Positions 53,759-64,000 of a stretch of DNA of 64,000 nt are shown here, one piece after another. This DNA is from Nemophila menziesii (taxonomy: Eukaryota; Streptophyta; Magnoliopsida; Boraginales; Hydrophyllaceae): NCBI GenBank assembly GCA_029959085.1, contig JARWIR010000010.1, positions 34,340,731 through 34,404,730 on the forward strand, written 5' to 3'. The first letter of the stretch is position 1, and every line of letters starts with the position of its first letter. Under the pieces are notes generated by a model. It did not search any database. It saw nothing but the letters and a program-made list of their open reading frames with translations, and was not told where the DNA came from. A program made the position numbers and the translations under genes.

Positions 53759-56700
53759 TTAGAGAATTTGCATGCCAATCTCACAACGAATTTTCTCAAA
53801 AAGATCTTGGGGTAGAGGTTTGGTAAAAATATCGGCTAGTTGATTTTCCGAAGTGACAAATTCAAGTACAATATCCCCTTTTTGAGTGTGATCACGGATA
53901 AAATGATGACGGATTTCTATGTGTTTCGTTCTAGAGTGTTGAATAGGATTTTTAGTAAGATTGATAGCACTAGTGTTATCACAACGAATGGGAACACAAT
54001 CATACTCTAGGCCAAAATCTAGTAAGGTTTGTTTCATCCAAAGAATTTGAGTTACACAATTTCCGGCCGCAACATATTCGGCTTCGGCCGTGGATAAAGC
54101 AACACTATTTTGTTTTCTACTAGACCAAGAAACAAGGGATTGACCTAAGAATTGGCAACTACCACTAGTACTCTTCCTATCAAGTCTACAACCGGCATAT
54201 CGGCATCCGAATAACCTATTAGTTCAAAAGAGGTAAATCTTGGGTACCAAAGTCCTAGACTTAGGGTTCCTTTCAAATACCTAAAAATACGCTTAACGGC
54301 ACTAAGATGAGATTATTTAGGAGAGGATTGAAATCTAGCACAAAGACACACGGAGAACATAATATCGGGCCTAGAAGCGGTTAAATAAAGTAAGCTACCA
54401 ATCATACCTGGATATGTTTTCTCATCAACATCCTTACCCTCTTCATCTTTGTCTAATTTTGTGGATGTGCTTATTGGAGTTCCAATTTCCTTTGCATCTT
54501 CAAGTCCAAATTTTTTGATCAATTCTTTTGTGTATTTGGCTTGATTTACAAAGATGCCATCCTTCATTTGCTTGATTTGAAGTCCAAGAAAGTAATTCAA
54601 TTCTCCCATCATGCTCATCTCAAATTCCTTATGCATGCTTTTAGAAAAACTCTCACAAAGATTTTCATTAGTAGAACCAAATATTATATCATCCACATAA
54701 ATTTGAACAAGAAGGATATCTTTTGAAGACCTTTTTATAAATAAAGTGGAGTCAATATTTCCTCGTTTAAAACCATCTTCTAATTAAAATTTGCTTAAAC
54801 GTTCATACCAAGCACGAGGTGCTTGTTTTAAACCATATAAAGCTTTTGAAAGTTTAAAAACATGGTTTGGAAATTTTGGATCTTCAAAACCCGGTGGTTG
54901 TTTAACAAAAACTTCCTCATCTATAAAACCATTTAAAAAAGCACTTTTGACATCCATTTGGTAAAGTTTAAAATTCATATAACAAGCAAAAGCAAGTAAC
55001 ATACGAATAGATTCAAGTCTAGCTACCGGAGCAAAAGTTTCATCGAAATCAATACCTTCTTCTTGATTGTATCCTTGAGAAACTAACCTTGCTTTATTTC
55101 TAGTGATAATACCGGTGTCATCTAGCTTGTTGCGAAACACCCACTTTGTTCCAATAATAGTAAGGCCAATTGGTTTCTCAATTAATGTCCAAACTTTACT
55201 ACGCTCAAATTGATTTAATTCCTCATGCATCGCGTTTATCCAATGATCATCTAGCAAGGCTTCTTTAATATTCTTGGGCTCAATTTGAGATAAGAATGCT
55301 TGATGAGCACATAGAGCAATTATACGAGAACGAGTGGTAACACCTTCATTTGGATCACCTAGAATTAACTCACTTGGGTGATCTTTGATGTTTTTCCAAC
55401 ACTTTGGTAAATCCGTACTAGCTTCATTTGAGAGTTGACCATTTTCCTTAAGAGATTCATCATGAGATTTTAATTCTTGAGTAGGAGATTCTAAGGGTTG
55501 ATCTTGTGGAGTATCTTCATGTAAATCAACATCTACTACTTTCTTGATACAAAACGGGTTAGTCTCATCAAAGTCAACATGCATAGATTCTTCAATGGTA
55601 CGAGTACGTTTATTGAAAATGCGATAGGCTTTTCCCTTAGTGGAATAACCAAGAAAAATACCTTCATCCGATTTTGCATCAAATTTGCCCAAATAGTCCC
55701 TAGTGTTTAAGATAAAACATTTGCATCCAAAAACACGAACGTAAGCAATAGTTGGTGGTCTACCATTCCAAAGCTCATAAGGGGTTTTCTTAATAAGGGG
55801 TCTAATTAGAACTCTATTTAACACATAACAGGCCGTATGAACGGCTTCACCCCAAAAGTATGTAGGCAAGCTATGTTCTTTTAGCATTGTTCTAGCCATT
55901 TCTTGTAGAGTTCGGTTTTTCCTTTCCACTACCCCATTTTGTTGGGGAGTTCTAGGAGCCGAAAAATTATGCTCAATCCCAAATTCATCACAAAAATGCA
56001 CAAAAGGAGAATTCACATATTCACTACCATTATCACTACGAATGCATGTAATAGAGTAGCCTTTCTCATTTTGCACCTTTCTACAAAGTTTTGCAAATTC
56101 ATTGAAGGCTTGATTTTTTTAAAGCAAGGAACATCACCCATGTATATCTAGTGAAATCATCAACAACAACAAAGACATACCTAGATCCTCCTAGACTAGT
56201 GACATCAACGGGACCAAAAAGATCTATATGCAATAATTGAAGTGGCCTAACGGTGATGACCTTATTTATGGATTTAAAAGATGAACGATGTTGTTTACCA
56301 AGTTGACATGCATCACAAAGTTTATCTTTATCAAACTTATAAATAGGCAAACCAACAACAAGATTTTTCCTAGACAATTTTGAAATTAAATCCATGCTAG
56401 CATGTCCTAAACGTCTATGCCAAAGCCAACTATCATTAACCACGGACAAACATTTTATACGTTGACACATAAGACTCTCAAGATCAACTACAAAAACATT
56501 ATCCGATCTTTTAGCAATAAAGATAGTATCTAACTCATCATTTTTTAAAACAATGCATCTAGATGCTTCAAATTTAACACTATAACCAACATCACAAAGT
56601 TGACTTATACTAAGCAAGTTAAAAGATAGACCCTCAACAAGCAAAACATTTGAAACAAGTAAAGAATTCATATTACCAATGTTACCTTTACCCAAAACGC

Positions 56701-56836
56701 GTTTTTTAGTATTGTCGGCAAAAGTAACTCTATCACCTTTTGTTTTATATAGATGTGTAAATAATGATGGGTTCCCGGTCATATGTCTTGAGCATCCACT
56801 ATCAAGGAGCCATATATTTTGCTTCTTGATGCTCAA
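53759..56836 (-). pseudogene. Sirevirus Pol, broken
   Basis: Four open pieces in order. 56099-56836: protease LLDSGCSRHMTG, pre-integrase WLWHRRLGHASMD, integrase HIDLFGPVD and VVDDFTRYTWVM. 54784-56076: SDNGSEY, PQQNGVVERKNRTLQEM, integrase C-terminus, RT NKARLVSQGYNQEEGIDFDE and MDVKSAFLNGFIDEE, to ERLSKF then a stop. 54313-54696: VDDIIFGST, GELNYFLGLQIKQ, GSLLYLTASRPDI, then a stop. 53759-54037: the RNase H end TKHIEIRHHFIRDH and LADIFTKPLP. Stops at about 56098, 54786 and 54312 and a shift in the 54040-54312 RNase H region inactivate it. Confidence 0.9.
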
Positions 56837-56856
56837 TCCCTACACACAAAAATAAT

Positions 56857-58641
56857 TTAGGCTTTAGGTACCCAATTTGGTTTGGGTCCATGAGGGTTAG
56901 TGGATTTTCTTTTTATAGCCCATATAGGCCTTTTCCAAAGTGGCACAAGAGATCCCAAATCCAATAATTTACGATAGTAACAATGAGATGCATCATGACC
57001 AAGTTTTTCACAATAAGTGCAAGTGATAGAAGATTTTGAAGAAGATGGAATTGCATTTGAAATTTTTGATTTTACAAAAACATTTTTCAAGAGTTTTTGT
57101 TTAGTTGATGGATCATATCCAACACCACTTTTTTCAAAAGCCATTTTTTGAGAACCTAAAATCAATTCCAAGTTTTCTTGCCCATTTGTAAATTTTAAAA
57201 TAATAGCATTTTGATCAACAATCTTTTTCTCTAACAAAGTTTTTTCTTCCAAAAGATTTTTCTCAATAAGATGAAGTTTCTCATTTTCATCTATACATTC
57301 ATCACAAAGATTTTGACAATCTTCCAAAGCTTTCAAAACCTCTTTAGTTCTATTTCTCTCAATTTCTAAATCTTTTGTTAAAACTTTGTTTGTTTCAGTA
57401 GAGTTTAAAAAATTATTGTAAAGAGAATCAAATGCCTCATGAATATCTTGCTCACTAGCATCATCATTAGATAAAGAGAGTTTAGATTTAGGAGTTACCT
57501 CATCATGATTTGCCATAAAGGCAAAGTGAGTTGAACCGGCATCATCATCCCAAGAAGTATCTTCATCATTTCCAAGTTCTACCATAAAAGCAACAAGATT
57601 AACATTCTCATTATCACTTTCTTCTTCATCCGAATTTTGAGTATCCCAAGTGATATTTGCTCTCTTAGGTTTCTCCTTTTGAAGAAGTGGACAATAAGTT
57701 TTGATGTGACCAACTTTCTTGCAATGATAGCAAGTGGGTTCATCTTGTTTGATAGCTCTAACATTCTTCTTATAGGGTGTGGAAGAACTTCTTTTCTTGG
57801 CAAAGCGTTTGTATCTCATGAACTTTTTCATATCTCTTGCCAACATAGCTACTCCTTCATCTTCACTAGTTTCTTCTTCATGTGAATTTTCTTCTTCTTT
57901 ACTTTCCTTCTTTTCTTTTCGTTCTTTCAACTTGCTACTCAAGGCATGGAAGGTAATGGATTTCTTAATCTTCTTCTCCTCATCATCTCTTATCTTTTCT
58001 TCTTCAAGCACGAGCTCTTCCGTCATGAGGTTGCAAATGAGTTCATGAACCGTCATTTTTTAAAGATCTTTAGTGTCTCTTATAGAGTTGATTTTTGATT
58101 TGTATTTCTTTGGAAGAGCAAATAAGATTTTTCGGCATTGTTCTTTGTTGGTGTACTCTTGACCAAGAGTCTTCAAGGTGTTGACAATGTTAGAAAATCT
58201 TTGATGCATAGCATTTAAGGCTTCATCGGGCTCCATACGAAATAGCTCATACTTAGTGATAAAAAGACCAATCTTAGTTTCCTTGACATCTTCCGTTCCT
58301 TGATATGATAGCTCCAAGAGTTGCCACATTTCATGAGCCGAATTGCATTCACTCACTCTAGCATATTCCGTGACACTCAAACCATTTATGAGTATGTTCA
58401 TAGCTTTGTTGTTTTTGGTGAGTTTAGCTATGTCTTGAGCATTGTAAGCATCTTCATCTTTATCTACCGTTTGACTATCATCAACATAAGGAATGTAAGG
58501 ACCCTTCTTGATAGCAAGCCACAAAAAGTAATCAATTCCTTTGACATGAATCTCCATTTTCTTTTTCCATCCAAAGTAGTCTTTTCCTACAAAAAGCGGA
58601 GGTCTAGTAGAACATGAACCTTCCGGTTGATTAGAGTCCAT
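56857..58641 (-). pseudogene. Sirevirus Gag, one in-frame stop
   Basis: 58060-58641 (MDSNQPEGSCSTRPPLFVGK, a UBN2-type capsid) and 56857-58056 are in the same frame. They are separated only by a TAA after DTKDL, consistent with a C-to-T change of a CAA codon. The second part has an acidic stretch, a knuckle CYHCKKVGHIKTYC, a long coiled coil (about 57240-57420, EKNLLEEKTLLEKKIVDQN), a second knuckle CTYCEKLGHDASHC and the WVPKA end usual for Sirevirus Gag. Another stop then precedes the protease. Confidence 0.9.
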
Positions 58642-58696
58642 ATCGTATTAACTCTAGAAACGATTAAGTACAATAGAGCTAGGCTCTGATACCAAT

Positions 58697-59847
58697 TGAT
58701 ATTCTATATGCGTCCTAGAAGGGGGGTTGAATAGGACAATTGAAATTAATCGGCTAATTTTATTTCAAGTAAATAAAATTAAAAGCTAATTTGAATCCTA
58801 TTGTTTTAGCAAACTAAATAGTTAAAAACTAGATAATCCTAAAAGACAATATTATCAAACTATTCATGTAAGCATTTTATCAAGCATATAGAGTGCGGAA
58901 AAGTAAAGAGTGTATGGATAGAAAGATACACAACGATGTATAGTGGTTCGGTTTCCCTACATCCACTACCTAAGGAAGCCTCCTTAGGATTTGCAAGATT
59001 CTCAACTAATCTTCGTAACTCTTTAACCCGGGTGAGTTTACAAACCCATTACAACCACTTCAAAAACCTTGAAGGAAATACACTTGTGTTTTCACCAACA
59101 CAAGGAACCAAGTATAGAACCTATACTCACACTACTCTCTTAATCTATTACAAGAACTAAGAGGAAAGTAAAAGTGTTTAGGGGTGTTATAATAGCTTGA
59201 ACTAAACTCCTAAATGAGTGGATATAAACTATGTAGCTTGAGGAATGAATATGACATGAATGCTCCTTTGAAACCTTCTTGAATGATAATATTAATTGCT
59301 CTTAAGATTGGTAGATGGAAGGCTTGAGTTGTGTCTTGAATGAGCTTCAATTTATAGTTGAAATAAGCTTCCAACGGTCAAAAGGCTTCTATCTAACGGA
59401 TAGATTTTAACTCCAACGGATATAAGCTTTGTCCTCTTCTAATAGTGCAGAAAACCCTTTCTCGCGGTGTACCGCGGATATGGTGCGGTGTACCGCACTT
59501 CAACGTATCGATTTCATAGCATACTGACGGGCTACCTCATGCCCCGTGTTCATGGTCCGCAGCCTTGGTCCGGTGTACCACGCCTAAGTCCGGTGTACCG
59601 CACATTTTTTTCCTTTCTGTTCGGACTAGCTGTGCGCCGCGCCTTTGGTCCGTGGTACTGCGGTGTACCGCAAGTATTGTCCGGTGTACCGCGCCACTGT
59701 ACTAATGAAGCTCAAGTTCAAGGATTTTAAGATATCTAATCTAATGAGGGGTTTTGGAAAACATTTAAAAGTGATACCAAATGAATTTTAGTTAAAGAAT
59801 GATTTGTCGAATATTAAAACGGGAATAAAAACAAGGTAAGGCTAACA
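58697..59847 (-). repeat. Sirevirus 5' LTR
   Basis: 1151 bp, same length as its partner. The PBS abuts its left side at 58682-58694 (minus TGGTATCAGAGCC). The near-palindrome cluster lies at 59462-59695. Confidence 0.95.
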
Positions 59848-59852
59848 AAGCC

Positions 59853-60055
59853 AACTACTTATTGACCCATTTCATTTACCAGTGGAGTAACAACTCCTCG
59901 CCTACCATTGATCCCATCAAAAATATGCACATCGCTCCCCATTCGACTAATCTCTTTCTTGATCAGTTCCCACACCTCACGAATTTTGCTACATTCCCGG
60001 AATAAATGTAAAGCAGTCTCTTCTTCAACATGCTACATTCCCACATCCAATCTTT
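59853..60055 (-). mobile_element. 5'-truncated LINE, part 1 (zf-RVT region)
   Basis: The minus strand reads EEETALHLFRECSKIREVWE then IKKEISRMGSDVHIFDGING, the zinc-finger (zf-RVT) segment that precedes the RNase H of plant LINEs. Its left end abuts the Sirevirus target duplication AAGCC (59848-59852), so it joins 52253 directly. It stops near 60055, a typical 5' truncation. Confidence 0.8.
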
Positions 60056-60301
60056 GTTTTACTTGCTTAGATTGTAATTAATGTTAAACATGATGATTTT
60101 TGTTGAGCTAAAAAGTACTTTAAATAAAACAATTTTTAATTTTGTCACTTTTTGATAACTTTTCTTTTTTCACTTTGATATCTTGATATAGAAATGTGAT
60201 TGAATAGTTATATGGTTTAGAAAAGGAAAAATACTAATAGGATTCGACCAAAAAAGCCACATAGTTAGGCAATTTTGTTGAAATAGATGTTTCAATGCTA
60301 A
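60056..60301. other. Spacer before SINE
   Basis: AT-rich, no feature recognised. Confidence 0.4.
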
Positions 60302-60314
60302 TCCAAAATCATCT

Positions 60315-60529
60315 TTTATTTTTATTATATGGGTGATCCGGGTCAACTTTTTCATATTACGACTAATCCTATGAGAAATATACACGTCTCCCTATGCATA
60401 TTTCAGGTAAATCAGAACTAGGTTACCTTTGTTCAAGGAGGGGATACGACCCTGTACTTCTTGCTTTACCCCCTTTAACGGAGGAAGAAATATCAAGCCT
60501 CTGACCAATTGAGCTAACTCAACTGGTTA
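60315..60529 (-). mobile_element. tRNA-derived SINE (family S2), ~215 bp
   Basis: The minus strand starts ATAACCAGTTGAGTTAGCTC with an A-box TTAGCTCAATTGGTCAGAGG and has a B-box-like GGGTCGTATCCCC near 60440. It ends GACCCGGATCACCCATATAA followed by an A/T-rich tail. Target duplications TCCAAAATCATCT (60302-60314) and TCCAAATCATCT (60530-60541) differ by one base. The 3' end differs from family S1, so it is a separate SINE family. Confidence 0.85.
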
Positions 60530-60541
60530 TCCAAATCATCT

Positions 60542-60870
60542 CTTAATAATATACTTTGAGAGTTATGCCAATTCCTGAAGATATCGAGGTCGACTAACAA
60601 ATTCTTATATATTTTTTAGTTGAGTTAGACGGATAGGAATCATATTATTAATAGAATGATAAAAGGAATATTTTAGTTGTAGATGCTTAACCTAAAATAC
60701 TAGTGTATATTTTTTATCATTTAACAAGATTCACACATATAATTTATTGATAAATATATGTATTCTATTAAAAATGTACATGCAACTCATTACCATATTA
60801 AAAAAAAGCGTAATCTATTAAAAATACAAAGATAACCTATTGATTATTCAAATTTTGTACTTGTTAAGAG
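60542..60870. other. AT-rich spacer
   Basis: No gene recognised. Confidence 0.4.
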
Positions 60871-60996
60871 TTTTTTTAGTAAATAAGGCTTGTATTAGAT
60901 AAAATCAACCAAGAGGGGATCACCCCACTCCAGTTGAAGCAAAAGTACTTAAGTCATTAAAAACAATCATATAAATTTAAAAGGCAAATGAATACA

Positions 60997-61320
60997 CTAG
61001 TCAATAGGAATGATAGAATTAGAAAAAACTTTAGCAATCCAATCAGTTGATTTGTTAGTTGTTCTTCTTATGCCATGAACCTTGATATGTGTGTGGGACT
61101 TTTCCATACTTCTAATATATTCAAGGATAGGCCTACTATTCCAAGAGCAATTCGTGCTTAGAGATTGTATAGCTTGGGGAACAGTTTCTACATCAGATTC
61201 AATACTAACGCAATTCAAAGTGGATTCTATGGCAAAACGAAGAGCACTACGAATCGTCTTAGCTTCTGCTTCATAATTGGAAGATACGGATATTGTGAGC
61301 AAAGCTAAAAAGCACTTCAC
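60997..61320 (-). pseudogene. LINE RNase H domain (RVT_3 type)
   Basis: The 107-aa open piece contains EAEAKTIRSALRFAIESTLN (helix with catalytic E), VSIESDVETVPQAIQSL (catalytic D in SD) and VHGIRRTTNKSTDWIAKV (final D in TDW). It could be mistaken for a host RNase H-like gene, but its context is a truncated LINE. Confidence 0.8.
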
Positions 61321-61564
61321 TCTTTGAATTCCTTACAACCGTGGTTTCTTCTGCGCTTCCTAATATAAAAGAGGCATCAACATTGATTTTGGTGTATTAT
61401 TGCACTAGGGGAGACCACGTGGATGTGGGATGATTGAAATAGGAACACCATTAACTGGGATAGTGGGAGACACATCAAGTAAATCCTCATTCGCGTCAAA
61501 CATTTCCTTGCAATTTTTTTAATAAGTACTAAGCATCTCTCATATCAAATAGAGATAGCTTTAA

Positions 61565-61672
61565 CCAGTTTGGGTTAGCTCAACTAGCCAGAACCTTAAT
61601 TATCCTTCTAGACGGTACAGGTTCAAACCATGTCAATGACACCGAGTCCAAAAAGTGGCTCTCTTATTAAAA
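61565..61672 (+). mobile_element. tRNA-derived SINE (family S1, copy 2)
   Basis: A-box region GGTTAGCTCAACTAGCCAG, B-box GGTTCAAACC (61620-61629), and the 3' part ACACCGAGTCCAAAAAGTGG then CTCTCTTATTAAA, matching copy 1. Target duplication ATAGCTTTAA (61555-61564) / ATAGCTTCAA (61673-61682), one mismatch. It is inserted in a LINE on the opposite strand. Confidence 0.85.
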
Positions 61673-62060
61673 ATAGCTTCAAAAATAAACCTAATGCATA
61701 TTTGCCAGATAGTCCAAAAGCAAGAATTATCAACATAAGTGTTTTTGTTTTAACACTTTTTAAAGAGAATCTATCTAGAACAATGCTTATCCAACTATAG
61801 TCTATAATACCCAGATTGAAGAAGGGGTATATGTTACACTACAAAAATGATAAGCACCAAAACTTTCTAATCTGTTCACATTTAAGAAAAATATGTTGCA
61901 CAGTTTCCTCCTCTTTAAGGTAGATATTGCAAAAATCAGAATTCAAGCACCTTTTAATGAATCTGTTATGTTCAGTAAAGATAGCATTCATAATGGCTCT
62001 TTAGAAGAAGAATTTAAACTTTGGATAAAAAGGACAGGTGCAACTAAATGATAGGAGATC

Positions 62061-62850
62061 CTAATCTGTGATAGTTAGGGGCAGATCTGGGTTTGTTCTC
62101 CTGTCCCACGAGACACGATAGTAAAATAATTGATTTTTTTAGCGAAAAATCCTAATAATATCCGTGTTTGTAGACAGTTAAACAATAACTTTTCACGAAA
62201 AAAAAAAACAACTCGAATAGTAGTATACATAATTACTCTATATATTACTCATGTTCCATCTACTTCATGTAGAGTTTTCCCTATAATCCATTTCTTTTTT
62301 CCTAGTAATGATATAATATATCATCTAAATTCATACTACCAAATGATATGACGTAAATTGATTGGTTATAAATTGTTAATGTATTTATTTGCTTGATTTG
62401 ATTAAAGATTTGTAACTAATTAATTCATATCATATCATTAGGTGATATTTGGATGGTATATATGATTACTTTTTGTCTACTTTCAACAAAAATTTCTTAC
62501 TCTACCCTAATTTCAATCTTTTAAAACACATAAATTAATATTGTTTTTTAGTTGGGAGCAACTCGTTTAACAACAGAAGTAGGCCAGACCCCTTGGCCCT
62601 TACTTCCAACAACCTATGACTATCCCTTTCCACCACCATTAATGGTTAAATTCAAACCAACAAACTAACTTGACATTCTTCATTAAACTCTCTCTTTCTC
62701 TATCTCTATATCTACTACCTACTTTTGCAGTCCACAATCCACATCTCAAGGCTTTAGATTTTAGAATATTATCATCATTATCATCACTTCACACCTAAAA
62801 ACTTTTCTTTTCATCTCTTTCATTCTTCTCTCTATAATTTACTCATTAAA
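62061..62850 (+). promoter_or_regulatory. Promoter and 5' UTR of the RING-CH gene
   Basis: AT-rich up to about 62620. Then a pyrimidine-rich CTCTCTTTCTCTATCTCTAT stretch (62691-62710) and further C/T-rich sequence lead to the ATG. Such CT-rich leaders are common in plant 5' UTRs. The transcription start probably lies between 62650 and 62720. No unique TATA box can be chosen. Confidence 0.5.
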
Positions 62851-63421
62851 ATGGAAACTAAAGAGAATAAAAGTCCCAGCATTGAAGAACATGAAGATGG
62901 TCTCCATGAAAAACAAGTACAACAACATATATCCGAGGAAAAGATAGAAACAGAACATGTTAAAACATGTAGAAAACCGAAGCTTTTCTTAGAGATACCT
63001 ACAAAACCATTAGAAGTTTCGGAGCAAAGATCTGTTCATATATCGATACCCTCAACTCCTACTCCTAAAAGGGTAAATTTCCGTTTAACCCCTAGTTCTT
63101 CAGATGAAAGAATACACGAATCTTGTGTTACCCCTTCTTCATGGATGTCAAGAACATGGTCACTCAAGAAACTATTCAATCATCGTATAAACAGGACTTC
63201 ATCTTTACCTGTTAACTCGATGGAGAATATACATAGTGGACCATTGACGAGCTCCATTAAAGGAGAGCCATGGCGGATAGCTAGATCACTTTCTGTCCCG
63301 GAGATTAACAAAACAAGAAACACGACAAAAAATGATTGCTTCATTCGTGTAATTTCAGTAACTCCTCGCACAAAATCCAGTGACTCGATGATATCAAACG
63401 TAACTCCAATGGGAAATGCTG
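62851..63421 (+). CDS. RING-CH (RINGv) E3 ubiquitin ligase family, first coding exon
   Basis: METKENKSPSIEEHEDG begins the exon. The conserved N-terminal blocks of the plant RING-CH family follow: RKPKLFLEIPTK (about residues 42-53), HISIPSTPTPKRVNFRLTPS (63-82), SWMSRTWSLKKLF (97-109), HRINRTSSLPV (111-121), EPWRIARSLSVPEINK (139-154), CFIRVISVTPRTK (163-175). In related genes the catalytic RING-CH domain (C4HC3) and two membrane helices come from later exons, which lie beyond this window. A strong donor G/GTAAGT at 63421/63422 ends the exon. The frame would hit a stop at 63448-63450 if unspliced. Family assignment rests on the N-terminal motifs only, since the RING itself is not visible. 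Confidence 0.75.
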
Positions 63422-64000
63422 GTAAGTTTCTGACCTGTGTGCGAATATAGAATTTTTCCAGGGGCCAAAACATACATTTTCTTTGTAGTCTTTGATTTTA
63501 TTTTTTATTTTGTGTGAAACTATTATGGAAAAAATATATAATATAGGGAATTATAGCATAATTAACTTAATATATTAATATAGAGACCTATAATGCAATT
63601 AACACAAAAAATAATAATGTAGGGACCTATAGTGCAATTTTGTGGAGTATAAAGGACCTATAATGCAATTTTTGCATAATGTAAGTACATACCATGCAAA
63701 TTTTGAATAAATCTAGGTACCTATCGTGCAATTAGCTCAAAAGAATTCAACATACGGAATTATAGTGATATTTTGCATAATATAGGTTCCTAAGATGTAA
63801 TTTTTGCTAAATGTAAGGACATACAATGCAATTACTAATACAGGGACTTAAGTGCAATTAACTCATAGTAATTTAATCTAGTGACCTATAATGCAATTAA
63901 CTCAAAAGATCGATAATTGGACCTATAGTGTAATATTTGCATAATATATGGCCCTATAATGTAATGTTTCTCATAATATAGGGTCTTATAATGCATTTTT
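63422..64000 (+). other. First intron of the RING-CH gene (incomplete)
   Basis: Starts GTAAGTTTCTG and runs to the window edge. From about 63535 it consists of the minisatellite described separately. The acceptor is not in the window. Confidence 0.6.
63540..64000. repeat. Intronic minisatellite of GACCTATAATGCAATT units
   Basis: At least twelve imperfect copies of a phrase like AGGGACCTATAATGCAATT, alternating with TTTGCATAAT or AACTCA fillers at about 30-45 base spacing, for example near 63582, 63620, 63654, 63717, 63888, 63922 and 63950. It continues past the window edge. It is AT-rich, with no coding potential. Confidence 0.9.

Larger units (their letters stand above)
52254..59847 (-). 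mobile_element. Full-length Sirevirus-type Copia element, 7594 bp, coding-defective
   Basis: Two 1151-bp LTRs (52254-53404 and 58697-59847) differ at about 19 positions by eye (~98.3 percent). The target duplication AAGCC is perfect (52249-52253 and 59848-59852). In minus orientation: 5' LTR, PBS, gag with two CCHC knuckles and a long coiled coil, protease-integrase-RT-RNase H, several polypurine tracts, 3' LTR. Repeated polypurine tracts before the 3' LTR and the long Gag are marks of Sireviruses. Stops and frameshifts in gag and pol make it non-autonomous. The internal lesions look more numerous than the LTR divergence alone suggests. Confidence 0.96.
60871..62060 (-). mobile_element. 5'-truncated LINE with SINE insertion
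   Basis: The minus strand gives FIKRCLNSDFCNIYLKEEET and VQHIFLKCEQIRKFW (zf-RVT, near 61860-61960), YTKINVDASFILGSAEETTV (RNase H start, near 61350-61405), then the RNase H body at 60997-61320. Its 3' end is an A tract (minus) at 60871-60877. A S1 SINE interrupts it at 61565-61672. Stops in the linker show it is inactive. It differs from the LINEs at 8660 and 45308. Confidence 0.8.

Noticed and set aside
53488..53799. Env-like ORF downstream of Sirevirus pol
   Set aside because: The 103-aa frame is hydrophobic because of poly-pyrimidine/polypurine tract DNA and has no start context or known envelope-like features.
60390..60529. Functional tRNA gene
   Set aside because: The A and B boxes are present, but the sequence does not fold into a full cloverleaf, and it has a long tail and target duplications, so it is a SINE.
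60997..61320. Host RNase H-like gene
   Set aside because: The domain is real but is preceded by a zf-RVT relic and followed by an A tract, so it is the end of a truncated LINE.

Overview
This is a repeat-dominated piece of a eudicot nuclear genome. The evidence is plant-type Ty1/copia, Athila-like Ty3/gypsy, plant L1-type LINE, hAT and tRNA-derived SINE sequences, together with plant-only gene families: LRR receptor proteins, an F-box/kelch protein and a RING-CH ligase. The species cannot be fixed from the sequence. Only two ordinary host genes look intact: a single-exon F-box/kelch gene (26681-27808, minus) and the first coding exon of a RING-CH E3 ligase gene (62851-63421, plus) that runs off the right edge. 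A third host locus (3648-8370) is a broken LRR receptor cluster.

Layout. 1-1300: minus-strand Copia gag/protease debris. 1345-2975: a large palindrome made of two smaller palindromes. 3648-8370: LRR receptor pseudogenes, one split by a SINE, with a decayed copy of the 5' end at 8095-8370. 8660-15660: old plus-strand LINE. 17033-25010: minus-strand Athila-like Gypsy remnant whose LTR is split by a 4.25-kb hAT element (20395-24643). 25716-26021: foldback MITE. 26681-27808: F-box/kelch gene. 28715-36760: a ~0.9-kb sequence present twice, a solo Copia LTR (29897-31038), a Gypsy-like LTR, a minisatellite and a Copia pol relic. 36765-44879: nearly intact Copia element with 434-bp LTRs and an extra ORF before gag. 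45308-50366: structurally complete LINE with an intact 1397-aa ORF2. 51115-60055: a 5'-truncated minus LINE split by a Sirevirus-type Copia (52254-59847, 1151-bp LTRs). 60315-60529: a second type of SINE. 60871-62060: another truncated LINE carrying a SINE. 62851-64000: RING-CH gene exon 1 and a minisatellite-filled intron.

Many insertions can be delimited to the base by target-site duplications (TSDs): GAAAT (Copia-2), AAGCC (Sirevirus), GAAAC (solo LTR of the Sirevirus LTR family), ATCTATAAGGT (LINE), a near-identical 8-mer (hAT), and 16-bp, ~12-bp and ~10-bp repeats (SINEs). The nesting gives a relative history: hAT after Gypsy, Sirevirus after LINE, SINE after LINE, SINE after LRR gene.

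The most unusual observation is the 191-aa ORF between the 5' LTR and gag of Copia-2. It aligns without gaps to the C-terminal half of the same element's Gag, but lacks the N-terminal half and the CCHC knuckle. It looks like a second, truncated Gag-like protein carried by the element. Also notable are a LINE whose ORF1 stop and ORF2 start overlap as ATGA, and a cluster of GC-rich near-palindromes in the U3 of the Sirevirus LTR.
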